Position numbers and translations under genes: made by a program. The notes beneath the pieces were generated by a model, which had not been told where the DNA came from, ran no database searches, and saw only the letters and a program-made list of their open reading frames with translations. A stretch of DNA of 64,000 bases from assembly GCA_035048495.1 (NCBI GenBank), contig CM068551.1, positions 18,664,248 through 18,728,247 on the forward strand. The letters are read 5' to 3'. The DNA is from Euptelea pleiosperma (taxonomy: Eukaryota; Streptophyta; Magnoliopsida; Ranunculales; Eupteleaceae). Shown piece after piece: positions 14,431-25,353 of this stretch. Each line of letters begins with the position of its first letter. Positions within the stretch are counted from its first letter, which is position 1.

Positions 14431-17400
14431 TATATAAATTAATATTAATAATATTATTAACAGTATAATTTTTTTTTTTGGTAAAAGAAGACAAGGCAAG
14501 TTGAGGCCTCAGATGTGGCTTTTTAGGATCTGGTCTAGGTCTTCCTCTCTCAAATGCACATTGAGTAGGTGGTATCATCTCCCAGGCTTTACTCACCAAG
14601 TTAGCTTGTAGGGGGTGAGGTATGTTAGTACCAACTCTGCAAGAGCCATGCGTAACCCTATAGGGAGGGATAACGTATGAGGCGCCATGAGGGATGTTAT
14701 GTCGCGTTCAGGCATGAGCGAGTCTAGTTATGACAGTGCTCCCATTGTGGGTAACCTCTCCCGTACCTCCAAATGTACTCTACCTCACACTTCCTCACGT
14801 GGATAATCATATTATGTCTTGGGGCTATTTCTCATCTACACCTAGTAGTGTAGTTACTAGTAATTTTTTACGACAAATGATACCATTTCCTTTTAAAATA
14901 ATAGCAAATTACAAATCAAGCATCATTGAGATGCCGAAAATTATTTTTGTATATTAGCTACAGAAGGTGGAAATAAAGAAACTTTGTATGTTTCTATGTG
15001 TATTGAGAAGGTTCTTCCTTAATCTCTGTAATTTTTAGATTTAATTATCAATACGAATGATTGGTAAAAAAGTCCAAAAATTCAAAGGTGTTTAAGCTAC
15101 ACTATTTTGAATTGTATAGGAGATACCCAGACATTAATGGGCTAGATTGAACACCGTGCTTTTCTAATGTGTGTGTCTGTGTGTATTAGAGCGCACTCAG
15201 CTTTCAAGCCTTCGTTTGCTGGGTTGGGAGGGATATCTTTGTCTCTACAGGGTGGTAGGATCGAACAATTTGGTTGGGTCGACCGTCTATGTCACCTAGT
15301 TGCACATCTTTTGTCTAGGGATACATAGTTTCTCCCATATAGGTTTACTTGCCATTATGCCACCCTATGTGGTTAAAAGATGTGCATAGGGCCCGTCTAA
15401 TGTTGTGAGGACCCTTATGTATTCGTGTAGAATGGGATCTCACGTGCCAAGTTCAATATTACCCCCATCTAACGGTGCACCTATACTTGTTCACATTTCT
15501 TCTAGATAATAAAAATTAGGGTTGGAGGATCAGTAATCGAGTTTCCGCTCCCTTTTGTACCGACCATTTGAAATGATAACATATTTGATGTTTGGCATTT
15601 ATGAATGGCAGTATGCCACAAAACGTGAGATAAATATAAATAGTCACAAACATAAAGCATAAAACGTAAGGCACAAACTATCTAATAAAACTCCCTCCTC
15701 AAGTTGGAGCAGATATGTACTCATGCCTTGCTTATCAATAACGCTGCAAAGATGTCCACAACCTACGTCCTGGTGAAAATGTCAGCAAGCTGATCTTCGA
15801 AGTAAACAAATGGGATTTAAATCTTTCTTGATGTCACGTCATCCCTTATGAATTGTATACCCATGTCAATGTGTTGTCCTAGGCTCCCACAATACACCAA
15901 ATTGTATACAATTAATTGAAGCCTCATTCTTGCAAAAAGAGTTTAATAAGTTAGCCTACTTTGAAACTTGAATCCCTTGATGAGAGTCTTGAGTTACATA
16001 AGCTTGCAAGTCCCATGAGCCATATCCCGATACTTGGCTTCTATACTATATTTAGCCACATGTGCTTGCTTTTTCCTCTTATGTAACAGAATTATCTTGG
16101 GACTGTACGATAGCTAGTGGTAGATTGTCGATCTATGCAAGAGCCTTTCAATTTGCAGCAGTATTAGATGAGAAGTCAAAACGACTATGTACGCCGTTCA
16201 TAATGCCCTGTCTTCGAGAGGATTTTTATTACTATACTATTTTATGTGCTATGTGTAGATATGTCTTGTGCGCTCTGTGTAGCACACGAGTTAGATCACC
16301 CAATTTATGACATAGGTGATACTTGGTGTTGTTATTGTGAGATAATTGAGCTTGGCGATAATTCTCTAGTACACACTTAGATCAAGAATATCCCATCGTC
16401 AGCCTTTAGGTGATGACTTTTGATGCAAGATGAATGTGATGGTCTCAAACTAAAGGCTAAGATTAACAGAAAATTATTAAGAACAATGAAATAGTAAATT
16501 TCCATGCTAATCACATGCAAATAATCAGATTCAAGCAAATAAATTTATTAAAATTCAAGGCCTTACACAATCCCATAATATTAGACCCGTTGCTTTAACG
16601 GCGATGATCTAATGGAAGGTGGAATGCCCAACAAGTTTAGAGAATCAGTTAAAGGCTGAAGTAGATCTGAATTAGTTTTCTTTTTCAAGAGATCATAAGT
16701 TATTTGAAGTTCAGAAAGGTTTCTAGCAAGTTTCAGGGTTTTCTGACAAATATCAGATTTTAGCCGGGTTTCGGGAGAAAAAAGGAGAACTGTGAAAAAT
16801 TAGGGTTTGAGAAGAGGTTAGGGGTTTATATAGTTACCGTAAGGGTCTGGAAATGTTTGGGAGTTGTGGTAAGGGTTTTAGGAGGGTTAAGAGTGACGTA
16901 GGAAGAACTGGTGTAGGGGGTTACTATTCACGTGGCACTATTCACAGTGTTGTTCAATGGTTAGGTTTAGAGATGGAAGAGATACGGTTGGGTTTTCTTG
17001 GTCAAATTTGATCCAAAAAAGAAAATAAAGATGGATAAAGAGAAGAGAATAAGAGAGAAGAGATAGATATATAAGTTACCTTCGGATTCACACCAAGTAG
17101 CTTGGATTCACACCAAGGAAGGTTGGATTCTCACCAAGGAAGAAGAGAGCACTCCACAAGAGAATTCTTTTTTTCTTTTTATGAGTAAAGAGTTTATATA
17201 AATAGCACGATTCTCAATAGCACGATTCAATATATTTCATCATTAATGAAAGATTACAACTAAAATAGTTTATATAATAACTCAAAATAACCTAATCTAA
17301 TCTTAGCCAATCATCTAATTTAATGGTTATAAAAAAAGCAACGTAAAGTAACTAACCAAAATAACAACGTGCCTCTTAACTTTGGGCTAATTGCAAAGAC

Positions 17401-20400
17401 ACAAAAAACTCTAAAAAACATCAAAATAAGCCTAGAAAACTAATAAGAACTCTTCAAAAACTCCCTACGCAGCCCACATGCATCTTTCCAATGTGGAGTC
17501 TTCATGATGCACATCCATGTGGGGTTTTCAAGATCTTCTTCCTTGTCTTCCACTGGTAGAATCCATGTGATTCTTTGATGTCCGCAACAACTTTGCTCAA
17601 TAAGAAAATCAATGGACTAAGATTTAAGCTATCAAGATAACATCTAAAGCATACTTACTAGGGGATATGAAGATTGCTTTCTTGGATGGACCAATTCTAT
17701 CCCAAGAAAACATCAGAGGGTCCCTGGGTCCTTGATATAAAAAAAACTCTTCTAGGTAGTCCTATTCTTATCAACGGTTTAGACATTGAAGTATTGTTCT
17801 ATCTTGGAATGTCTCTGTCGAGACGTCTTTGGGGTTTGACCGGAATGATACATTAGGTGTTTGTCTCGGCTTTGTCTTGCTCTATGTTATACCTTCTCAG
17901 TCAAGACATCTCATTTTTCAATTGACCTAGACGTACCTCACAACTAAAACTTGAAGCCACGATCCTTAAGTGCTTGAGGTAACATCTCCGTGCTGGGATG
18001 TAGTCTATTTAGTCAAGATTGCAACCCTTTAACCATCTTTCATAAACATTATACGATCAAAGCCACTCTAGTATTTGAATGTCTATAGATCTAAGAAACA
18101 AAATTCTTGGGTAAACCATTCAAGCTCATAGATGACCTTTTTTCAACTATCAAACCTTCTTGGGTTCTGCCCGAGGGGAAAGACCAGGAGGAGTGGCCTT
18201 TATAAACTTCCTCCTGAAGTCCGTGGTGAAGTAAGACATTCTTCATATCCAATTAATTACGTGGCAAACTCCGTTAAGCACTTAGAAGCACCTAACTAAG
18301 CTAAATTTGAATTTAGGAGCAAATATTCCTTGTAGACTTACCCATATGTCTAAGACACTGAGTGAATCCATTAGCTACCTACCTGATCTTGTTCCTCTCA
18401 GTGGTGGAACAAGATTGGGTAGGGTGGGAGGTGCAAGACCTTTTCCCTTTGTGAAGAGCTAAGATCATCATCAACAAGAGAAGCAATATGAGCATCAACA
18501 ACTGGAATTTAAGGATCCAAATGAAGAGAGATGCTCAATCCTCAATGTACCTTTATCCAGTGTCCACTAATTGCCCTTTTGGCGTTGTAGTAGGCAAGCC
18601 TCTATCATGTACTGATGGTTCTAGATGTTAGAAGAAAGCTGGAGATGATAGGCCTTCCCAGTCAAGTTCCCGTGTTGTAAATTATTACTAATGTCATTAT
18701 TATTATTATTATTATTATTAAAGCTGTAAGTTTTTAGTTTCTGATGCTACTTTTCGTTCATTGTAACATTTGTTATAATATTTTTCCCTGATCCGAATCA
18801 TTTGATACCAGAGTGGAAGTCCAAGTCAGATGAGTGTGAAAAGGCTATCCAAGAACTGAAGAAGCGACGTACTAGCATTGCAACAAGCATTGGAAAACTG
18901 AATCGACAAATAAATTCGAAGGTTAGATGTCAGGAATTTGTGGACTTTTTACGTAGTTCAGGAGTAAGAATTGTCGTGTGCTTAAGAATTTGTTTGATAT
19001 TACAGGAGACACATATTGAACAGCTGCAATCACAGCAGCAGGAGATATTGGAGAAGTGTGAATTAGAGCAGATAAAACTTCCCACTGTCGCTGACCCAAT
19101 GGAAACTGGATCGTCTACACCAACACTGGTTTTTGATTATAGTCAGCTCAACAGATCACATCTACAGGAAATGAGAGCATCTGAGCGGGAGAAGCTCGAG
19201 GTAGAATTCAAACAAAAAATGGATACCTTAATCTCAGAAATTGAAAGAACAGCTCCCAATTTAAAGGCACTGGACCAATATGAGGCTCTGCAAGAGAAGG
19301 AAAGAGCAGTGACTGAAGAGTTTGAATTAGCCAGGAGAGAAGAAAAAGAAGTAACTGACAAGTACAACTCGGTCAAGCAAAGGAGGTAATAATCTAACTG
19401 ATGTTAAATCAGTATCTATACAATTGAATCCAAAGTCATTAGAGAACGAGTTTCACCAGCTAATTAATGTTAACCCTTTGTCTTATAGATGCAACCAATT
19501 TGAAAATTAATTGTGGCTTGATTCTTTTTTTTTTGGTTGTTCCTCTAGCCTCAAAATCCTGCACTCAAACTGTATTACAGGCTTTACAGCATCATTCAAC
19601 GGTCTAGAACTTTTCATTTTTGTTATTTTTACAATCTTGATAAAAAACTGCATAAATGTGCATACCACATTCAACGTTTTTAAACGTGGAGGCATGTGGC
19701 GATGTGCTTTGATGTTCTAAAGCATGAGGTGCATGGTTCAAAGTACAGGATATCATTCATGGGCCATACCGAAACGTATCGGAACTATCATTTGGTTTCG
19801 GACGAAACTTCGTGAAACCGAAACAAAATGTTAGTGCAAATTTGCACATAAGATAAAGTATCGTTCTGTTTCGGACGGAACCAACCGAAACGTATGTAGT
19901 TTCGTCCTATAGCGAAACCGAAACAAAATGGACGGAACGTTTCGGTTTCGGCCGAAACTTTGAACCACGATGAGGTATTAGGCTTCAGGCTTGGGGCATA
20001 AATCTAGTGAGAATACCTTTTTAAAGTATACAAAAAAAGGATGAATTCAAGCAAAAAGAGAAATTTAAAAAAAAGTTGATCTATTTAATATTGGGGAAAA
20101 AAAATGCTTTTGTTGTTATATATCCTAGAATAGCTTATTATTATTTAACTAATGATTAGGGGAGATAAAAGAATGAAATAGATTGAAAATTTTAAAGATA
20201 TGGCAACCTGAAATGACCACCACCAGCGTATGCACGAGGGATACCTCTTGACACGTGGCATTAAAATAGGCATAAAAGGCGTGAGGCATATCCTTTTTTA
20301 AAGCCTCAGTGGATGGGGTGCATGCCTCATGAGCATTTGACTTTTCTAGTAAGGCATTTTGGGGAAGCCTCACCCTGACGTGAACCTCAAGGGCATAAAA

Positions 20401-23400
20401 CTTTGGCTGTATTTGTCATCCTGTTTATGCTTCTTGGGTGCTGGCTCCTTGTTTCGGGCTCGCTGGATAGAATATTAATTACTCCTGAACTATGTAAAAA
20501 GGAAACTTCATTTTCTGAAAATATTGCCATGTGGATCTTGGTATGCACGTGGAACACACCAACACTTGTATTAGTCAAATCTTAATCTATTAATTTTTTT
20601 TGCTTTCAGCTATTATGTATATACTGTTAATATAATTCCAATGTATCTCAGCTAATCTAATTATAATATTTTTATATTAACTAAAATTATTTTATGAAGA
20701 TTAATCTATAGAGTCAAAGTTTGCTGTGCAGATGGAAGAGAAACCTCCACTGTTGCATTTCCTTACACATGGCAGCTGAAGTGGCAGTACTGAAAGGGTC
20801 CATGTGTTTTGCCCTATTACCCTCTCTCCTTGCGGCAAGTTTCAGTCCAGTAGCCCTTTGCCACATGACAAAAAGAAGAATGTTTCTCACGTGGGAAAGG
20901 GGCATGTTTCTTTATGTTTTTCTTTTTTTCTGAAGCGAAAAAGAGTAAAAGAAACCTGCCTCTTTTGTCATGTGGCATAATCCTATTGGGCTGAAACTTG
21001 ATATATGGAGAGAGGGTACGGATGTGCCAAGAAGATGGAACTAACCAGCTCTCTTTAGAAATCTTTTTTAATAAGAAATATTAAAATAAAGGTTGACATT
21101 GCTGTATGTGTCCGGATGTGCCAAGATTGAGGTTTAAAATATAGTTCTGTCTCATTGTCTTGGTAAGCTAATGGAATGCGATGTCTCGACCAAGACGAAA
21201 TGAGACAATGTAAAAAACAGTATACATCTTAGTATGATTAAACCATTAATGCTTTATTAGGTTGCGAATTTGTTTTTTTAGCATTTATATACATCTTAGT
21301 ATACATCTTAGTATGATTAGTACTTAAGGCTTTGGCACGAAATCATACATTCCCCTATGTGTCAGCATCTTGGTATACTACCGGAACGAGATGTATCGGC
21401 TGAGACGGAATGAGATTTTGAACAATGGTCATGATGTGTCGACACACATATCCATGTATATAAATAATGGCATGGACACACCAGTTAATAGGGTTTGTTG
21501 GGTCAGTCTCTCTTAGACTTGTTATTTGTATCCAACACCGTCACGTGCCCGTGCCTAAGTTAACAACTCTTGATAATTGATATAGTTGAGTCTATTTCGG
21601 TTGATGCAGGTATGAACTGTTCATGGAAGCGTTCAACCATATCTCCAATAATATTGACAAGATTTACAAGCAACTTACAAAGAGCAACACTCACCCACTA
21701 GGTGGGACAGCATATTTGAACCTAGAAAATGAGGATGATCCTTTCTTACATGGCATCAAGTACACAGCCATGCCCCCAACGAAGCGCTTCCGTGAAATGG
21801 AACAGCTATCTGGTGGGGAGAAGACTGTTGCAGCACTTGCTTTGCTCTTTTCAATCCACAGGTACATATGAAGGGAAATATAAATTACTATTACTCCATT
21901 TTTTCCTGATAAGTACCATTGCATATTCTTTACCAGTCAACCAAAAAAACATCGAATATATTATATCAGATTAATGATGTGACAAAGTCGGGGAAACGAA
22001 TTCCGAACAAACAAAAAGTTTATATGCACACCACCCTTTACAATAGAGTTGACTGAGTCGTTGGGTCCCCTCAAAGATTGACTAAAAATAATAATCCAAC
22101 CTCTAACAAGTACAAACTCCCTAAGACGATCAATTTTTAGCGAGTCTTTATGGATGTCATCTTCACCTTTAGCCAAGGAATTGCATTGGACGGATCTCAT
22201 TCTACCATCAAAGGACCCGAAAAGTGCTCTTTGAATATCTTAGTCATTGAAGAAGAGCTTTAGCCTCCACTTGGAAAGTGTTCTTTAAATATCTTAGCTT
22301 CATCCAACCACTATCTGGACACCTCCAAAAATAGGATTGTCATTTTCACCTTGAAAACGTTCTGAATAACATAATTCAATTAGATTGAAGGTAAATAATC
22401 TTGATATGCTGAAGTTTTCCAAGACACACCACCAATAGGCCCCAAATCATGTTTCAGACTCTCTTGGTCTATTTTTTGGCATCCATAGACCCCAAACTAA
22501 GTATTAGAAGGATCTTCCATAAATTTTTGCCCTTGGACCAAATGGACCTGTTGACCAATTCAAACAAGTCTTTCACATCTCTCTGCAAAACCCAAGATAA
22601 GAATTTCCACATTTCTGGGTTACCCTACAATGCATGACTAGACGCTACACGCTATTCTTGTTTGAAGGACATAGAACACCTATTTGAAATAACATTTCTT
22701 CATGAATGAGATGATCCACCTATTTGAAATAACAGTTCTTCATGAATGAGATGATCCACAGTAAGGATTATGCGCAGTGTGATCATCCACGCAAAGGCCT
22801 ATAATCTAGGAAGGACCTGGTTACACCAAATTGTTTTTCTTTTTCTGTTGTAACTTGTAAATAAACCTTCCTCAGATGCTATGAGATACTCTGGATAGTA
22901 ACTTAACATGTCCTTTTTACCCCTTGCTGTCAAATTGAAAGATGTACAATCGTTCTGGGTGTCAAGATTCACAACTTGTGTATTGAACTGAATTTCACAT
23001 AAAAAAAAACTGAATTTCACTTCTGCTTCATTGCTTTAATCGCCAAGACTTTCTGATGTATTCAATGTTCTGAATCCCGGACTGTTCATTGAATTGGAAA
23101 AGCTGCCAGGTGAGTCAATTGACCCTTGAAGTCAGATGACTGAATAACTGAATTTATTTAAAACAATAGAATAAGGAAAGGATAGTTTGTAGAAATGAAT
23201 GGGAATAAGACATTTATTACGCGTATCATCATATCCTTGCCCCAAAGGGAACTCTTGTAATTTATATCTAGTACATATGTTATTATACATTACAAAGACT
23301 CAAAACCGATCGATGGGTATTGTTTTTTCTCTTGCTTCTTGTTCTTCCCCATGCATGATATCGGTGATGACTTACCCCTTGCCGGAAATTCTCACCCTTC

Positions 23401-25353
23401 ACTCCTATGGAAAAGTGGTTATTTTCCCCAGAAATTAAGAAAAAAGTATGATACTTCACATTTCAAAGTTAAACATCCAAAATTTCCAAATCCAAATTCT
23501 AAACTCATTAAAAGTGTGCCACAAATCACATCCATAGTTTCATACTTTCAAGTTCCAACCACTAACAAAAAAGCACGACACCAATCAAAGACTCAATCTT
23601 CTACTAAATTAAATGCATCTTCATCATTCATATCATTAGCATCCTCTTCTTGATAGTCTAAAATAAGTTCTCTACGTTTTATCTTGTAAAAAGACTTGTT
23701 TTCCCAGGCCAAACAATTAAAAAACATTTCAGGCGTATGCCTCTACCCAAATGCATTGACGAGGCGTACGCCTCAAATGTTTTTTCGCATTTTTACTGCG
23801 CCTTAAGGAGTTTTTCAAGAGCCTCGCCCTGAGGCACACGCCCCAAATGCCTTCTAAAACACTCGATTCTCAACTACCTCCTATCTAACTTATCCAAAAA
23901 AAAAAAAAAAAACCTCCGATCTAGTTGCCATCAATATTTTAAGAGGCTTACGCCTTGAGGCTCGCCTTGGGGCAAGGCTTTCCCGAAACGCCCTAAGGCT
24001 TTTTGAAAAGGCTTAAAAGCTTATGAAGCTTACGCCTTGTCTACTGAGGTTTTAAAAAAGGCTTGCGCATCATGCCTTTTACACCTTTTTTAATGCCTTG
24101 TCTCAGAAGCTTGCGCCTCGCATACATATGTCAGTGTGGGGCAACTTACCTTAAAAAATCATTTTTTTTATAAATCTTTATTAAATAATATTAATAAGCT
24201 ATTTTATCTTAAATAAAAGCAACAAAAATATTTCTTTTCTACAAAAGAAATAGATTAATGTTATTTTTTCACAAATTTAACTAAATTTATCTTTTTTATT
24301 AAATTATCCTATTATTTATTTACTTCTTTATTTTCAGTATTTATTTAAAATGGCATGTTCGTGAGGATTACACCTCACACTTTAGGCCATTGAAGCACCT
24401 TGCCCCAAGCCTTCGCGTTTAAAATCTTTGGATTAGAGTGGCTGTTGCACTCTTAAGCTTTATTTTTGTTTTAATGGACTCAGAAAGTTGGATGCATGGA
24501 AATATGGATGAGGTACACTTATACTTTGATTTTGATGAGTTCCAAACTTTGGATACGAAAGTATGAAACTATGAATATGATTGTGCTACTCTTTTAATTT
24601 TGATTTTGATGAGTTTAGAATTTGGATTTGGATATTGAAATGAAAATTGCCATAATTTTTTCCAATTTTTTGAAATTATTCCTTGATTTTCTCCATTTTT
24701 TTTGGAATATTTGCTATTTATTTATTTTTATATTTAATTGTTTAGCTACTTAAAAATGCATGTTCGAGAGGCTTGCGCCTTAAGGCTTTGGCTCGTGAAG
24801 CGCCTTAGAGTTTAAAAACACTGGTTGCCATTGATAAAATGGGACTTTGGATTTCTTGGAAAAGGCTGACTTGTTTATATGGAAACAATGACTTGCTCTT
24901 TTGATATGTACATATTGGACGAAGAATTTACGTTAATCCCTTTTCTTTCATGCATGGGCTGGTTCAGTTATAGGCCTTCTCCGTTTTTTATCTTGGATGA
25001 AGTCGATGCCGCATTGGATAATTTGAACGTTGCCAAGGTTGCTGGGTTCATCAGGTCGAAATCATGCGATGGTGCCAGGGGTAATCAAGACTCCGATGGT
25101 GGGAGTGGTTTCCAAAGTATTGTTATATCCCTGAAGGATAGTTTTTATGACAAGGCTGAAGCATTGGTCGGAGTTTACAGGGACTCTGAAAGAGGGTAAA
25201 ACGTTTTTTTTATACTTTGATTTTCCACCCTGTTCAAATTGTTCCTTTTCTAATCCCATCTGACTTGTCAAAAAGTGTTATGCTAATCCATGTACTGTTT
25301 GCAGCTGCTCGAGAACACTGACATTTGATCTGACCAAATACCGGGAATCATGA
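1243..25353 (+). CDS. SMC1: Cohesin subunit SMC1, C-terminal half (11 exons, 5' part outside window)
   Basis: SMC1 is the cohesin ATPase that pairs with SMC3 to hold sister chromatids together in the nucleus. Exons: 1243-1355, 1448-1555, 1628-1767, 8402-8491, 8610-8818, 13949-14118, 18812-18921, 19006-19385, 21610-21861, 24968-25195, 25305-25353 (stop TGA). All junctions are GT-AG and keep phase, giving about 615 residues. The first two exons encode the end of the hinge, including [13 protein letters not shown]. Exons 3-8 encode the returning coiled coil, rich in E, K, Q and L. Exon 9 holds the ABC signature LSGGEK. Exon 10 holds Walker [14 protein letters not shown], with the catalytic E. 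The order and motifs match plant SMC1 closely, and I see no stop or frameshift. Introns of 6.6, 5.1, 4.7, 2.2 and 3.1 kb are full of transposon remnants, while the other five are 72-118 bp. The gene is probably functional. Confidence 0.96.
2395..2875 (-). mobile_element. RTE-type LINE fragment, 3' end of ORF
   Basis: Read on the minus strand, this resembles the C-terminal tail of RTE-clade reverse transcriptases, the degenerate pattern [15 protein letters not shown] then NEHI. This is a frequent fossil in plant introns. The frame is interrupted after about 70 residues and there is no catalytic domain, so it is inactive. It lies in SMC1 intron 3. Confidence 0.6.
2766..2903. repeat. Left arm of a ~140 bp inverted repeat
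   Basis: This stretch is nearly the reverse complement of 3944-4083. Shared landmarks are TGTTGTGTTGGATGCTTAACG and GTTGAATAACTCGTTAAATC, allowing a few differences. The arms enclose about 1.04 kb. The outer part of the arm overlaps the RTE fragment, so a piece of that fragment has been copied in the opposite orientation. Confidence 0.75.
2904..3943. repeat. Dispersed repeat, probably LTR-derived (copy 1)
   Basis: The first ~220 bases, starting TTGATGCAGGA, are closely related to 16420-16640: the same block with AACAGAAAATTATTAAGAA, AATAATCAGATTCAAG and TTGCTTTAACGG. Further in are several GAATAGTA-type words also seen in the LTR element at 43255-45384. The TGATGC start suggests an LTR, but I could not find a matching partner LTR or a target-site duplication. 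No coding potential. Confidence 0.5.
3944..4083. repeat. Right arm of the ~140 bp inverted repeat
   Basis: Reverse-complement partner of 2766-2903. It ends near CATGTACATGAATG at 4070-4083. Together with the left arm it could fold into a long hairpin if transcribed as part of the SMC1 intron. Confidence 0.75.
4095..4553 (+). mobile_element. 5'-truncated L1-type LINE, 3' end
   Basis: One frame (about 4216-4290) reads [13 protein letters not shown], typical of the last part of plant L1 ORF2. It is followed by a T-rich 3' untranslated stretch with TTTAGCATTTTAATATAA and an A-run at about 4542-4551. The frame is broken and the piece is short, so it is dead. It lies in SMC1 intron 3 on the sense strand. 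Confidence 0.6.
4560..5100 (+). mobile_element. L1-type LINE fragment, ORF2 C-terminal part
   Basis: The translation around 4790-4860 gives [17 protein letters not shown], the same terminal motif as the LINE piece just upstream. Many stops follow. This is a second decayed LINE tail, probably from another insertion. The right boundary is unclear. Confidence 0.45.
5640..7281 (+). mobile_element. L1-type LINE reverse transcriptase, decayed
   Basis: Three overlapping frames, 5715-6083, 6153-6866 and 6764-7294, cover a non-LTR reverse transcriptase. Visible landmarks are [13 protein letters not shown] and [17 protein letters not shown], then [18 protein letters not shown]. The catalytic box reads FTDD instead of the usual FADD. 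Later parts are [26 protein letters not shown] and, near 7225-7262, [17 protein letters not shown]. The frame shifts near 6060, 6130 and 6860, so the element cannot make enzyme. No A-tail is present at 7281, so it is truncated at the 3' end. It sits inside SMC1 intron 3 in sense orientation. Confidence 0.85.
7300..8401. other. SMC1 intron 3, right part: AT-rich repeat DNA
   Basis: 7320-7760 holds degenerate internal repeats: TAAACTTCGA-like words, AACGAATTGATTCGGCG and AACGAATTAATTCGGCG. It begins with CAAGGTTCTAAACTTC, similar to 10191-10201. An open frame 7451-7930 spans it but has no recognisable motif. 7936-8401 shows nothing beyond the exon acceptor at 8400-8401. Confidence 0.4.
8819..10285. 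other. SMC1 intron 5, left part: nothing recognisable
   Basis: Several short open frames lie here (9158-9340, 9469-9675 on the minus strand, 9908-10117), but none shows a motif I recognise. A short tandem of ACTTCAGACTTCAG lies at 9171-9190. Probably old repeat DNA. Confidence 0.4.
10288..10630. mobile_element. MITE-like element with CCGACACG ends
   Basis: The left end carries ACACGTGTCGGAATCCGACACGG. The right end carries the inverted counterpart AATCCGTGTCGTG..CCGACACGTGTCC. Together they form two imperfect inverted ends about 340 bp apart. There is no coding capacity and I found no clear target-site duplication. Confidence 0.5.
10631..11868. other. SMC1 intron 5, AT-rich, nothing recognisable
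   Basis: A very AT-rich stretch, especially 10980-11410. Two copies of a TTGATG(CA/CG)... then GCATTTGTTG-type block lie at 10980-11010 and 11113-11145. The open frames at 10671-10982 and 11609-11839 have no family signature. Confidence 0.4.
11870..12508. mobile_element. hAT-like non-autonomous element
   Basis: The terminal inverted repeats are TAAGGGCCCATTTGGCAAA on the left and, reverse-complemented, TTAGGGCCCGTTAGGCAAT on the right. This GGGCCC(G/A)TTTGGC type of end is common in plant hAT MITEs. The subterminal regions are rich in AAAAGTNNNTTTTTGACTT words in both orientations. No transposase is present and no convincing 8 bp duplication was found. Confidence 0.75.
12509..13948. other. 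SMC1 intron 5, right part: nothing recognisable
   Basis: No exon, no repeat end and no RNA gene were recognised. The exon acceptor CAG lies at 13946-13948. Confidence 0.4.
14280..14460. repeat. Microsatellite: TTC-rich then (TTA)n
   Basis: A CTT/CTC-rich stretch at 14295-14335 runs into mixed TTG/TTA and then a pure TTA/ATT array at about 14383-14430. It lies in SMC1 intron 6. Apparent poly-Leu, poly-Tyr and poly-Ile reading frames here are artefacts of the array. Confidence 0.95.
14461..15685. other. SMC1 intron 6, repeat-like, unassigned
   Basis: A T-run at 14470-14480 followed by GGTAAAAGAAGACAAGGC resembles the 3' end of a LINE in minus orientation. The rest to 15685 has no recognisable coding signal. 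15500-15685 may be the decayed LTR of the copia fragment that follows. Confidence 0.35.
15690..16230 (-). mobile_element. Ty1/copia fragment, RNase H end
   Basis: On the minus strand this corresponds to the end of a copia pol gene. The plus-strand marks CTCCTCAAGTTGGAGCA (PPT and C-terminus), GTCAGCAAGCTGATCTTC and TGTCAATGTGTTGTCCTAGG match the usual RNase H region in reverse. Many stops and indels are present. The element continues at 17640 after an insertion. Confidence 0.6.
16420..17640. repeat. Dispersed repeat, probably LTR-derived (copy 2)
   Basis: It starts TGATGCAAGATGAATGTGATGG and matches copy 1 (2904 onward) over about 220 bases. It then carries a triplicated TTGGATTC(A/T)CACCAAG motif at 17088-17145 and AT-rich DNA. 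It interrupts a minus-strand copia fragment, so it inserted after that element. No partner LTR or target-site duplication was found. Confidence 0.5.
17641..18480 (-). mobile_element. Ty1/copia fragment, reverse transcriptase part
   Basis: Plus-strand marks such as CATACTTACTAGGGGATATGAAG, CCAATTCTATCCCAAGAA and GTAAGACATTCTTCATATCC are the reverse of the usual copia RT region (YVDD surroundings and the LDVKNAFLHG segment). It is heavily decayed. Together with 15690-16230 it is one old minus-strand element split by the 16420 repeat. Confidence 0.6.
18690..18720. repeat. Microsatellite (ATT)n
   Basis: About nine ATT units lie just before SMC1 exon 7. Confidence 0.9.
19734..19966. mobile_element. 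MITE-like element with TGGTTCAAAGT ends
   Basis: Left end TGGTTCAAAGT and right end ACTTTGAACCA are perfect inverted repeats. The interior repeats GAAACCGAAACAAAATG and TTTCGGNCGAAAC in both orientations. No coding capacity. It lies in SMC1 intron 8, inside a larger GCCTC-rich repeat. Confidence 0.7.
20230..20400. repeat. GCCTCA-rich repeat, possible end of a hAT-like element
   Basis: Words such as GCGTGAGGCAT, AAAGCCTCAGTGG and AAGCCTCACCCTGACG resemble the repeat families at 23932-24823 and 46299-47144. The left partner may lie near 19675-19735. No target-site duplication was found. Confidence 0.4.
20790..21035. repeat. Imperfect palindrome (foldback repeat)
   Basis: 20808-20890 (CCCTCTCTCC, AAGTTTCAG, GCCACATGACAAAA) is the imperfect reverse complement of 20960-21030 (TTTTGTCATGTGGC, CTGAAACTTG, GGAGAGAGGG). 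It looks like a MITE of a type different from the 300 bp family. It lies in SMC1 intron 8. Confidence 0.6.
21862..23700. other. SMC1 intron 9, left part: no gene seen
   Basis: No coding signal. A ~40 bp direct duplication is visible: CACCTATTTGAAATAACA.TTCTTCATGAATGAGATGATCCAC at about 22677-22718 and 22719-22757. The rest is unassigned. Confidence 0.5.
23932..24823. mobile_element. hAT-like element with GCCTC-rich ends and 8 bp TSD
   Basis: The element begins CAATATTTTAAGAGGC and ends, reverse-complemented, CAGTGTTTTTAAACTC. It is flanked by identical 8 bp duplications GTTGCCAT at 23924-23931 and 24824-24831. The subterminal DNA is full of AAGCTTACGCCTTG and GAGGCTTGCGCCTTAAGGC words. No transposase is visible. 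The 8 bp duplication points to the hAT superfamily. It lies in SMC1 intron 9. Confidence 0.8.

Noticed and set aside
14162..14468. Three frames with poly-Leu, poly-Ile and poly-Tyr tails
   Set aside because: They are produced by the (TTA)n microsatellite and its CTT-rich flank.
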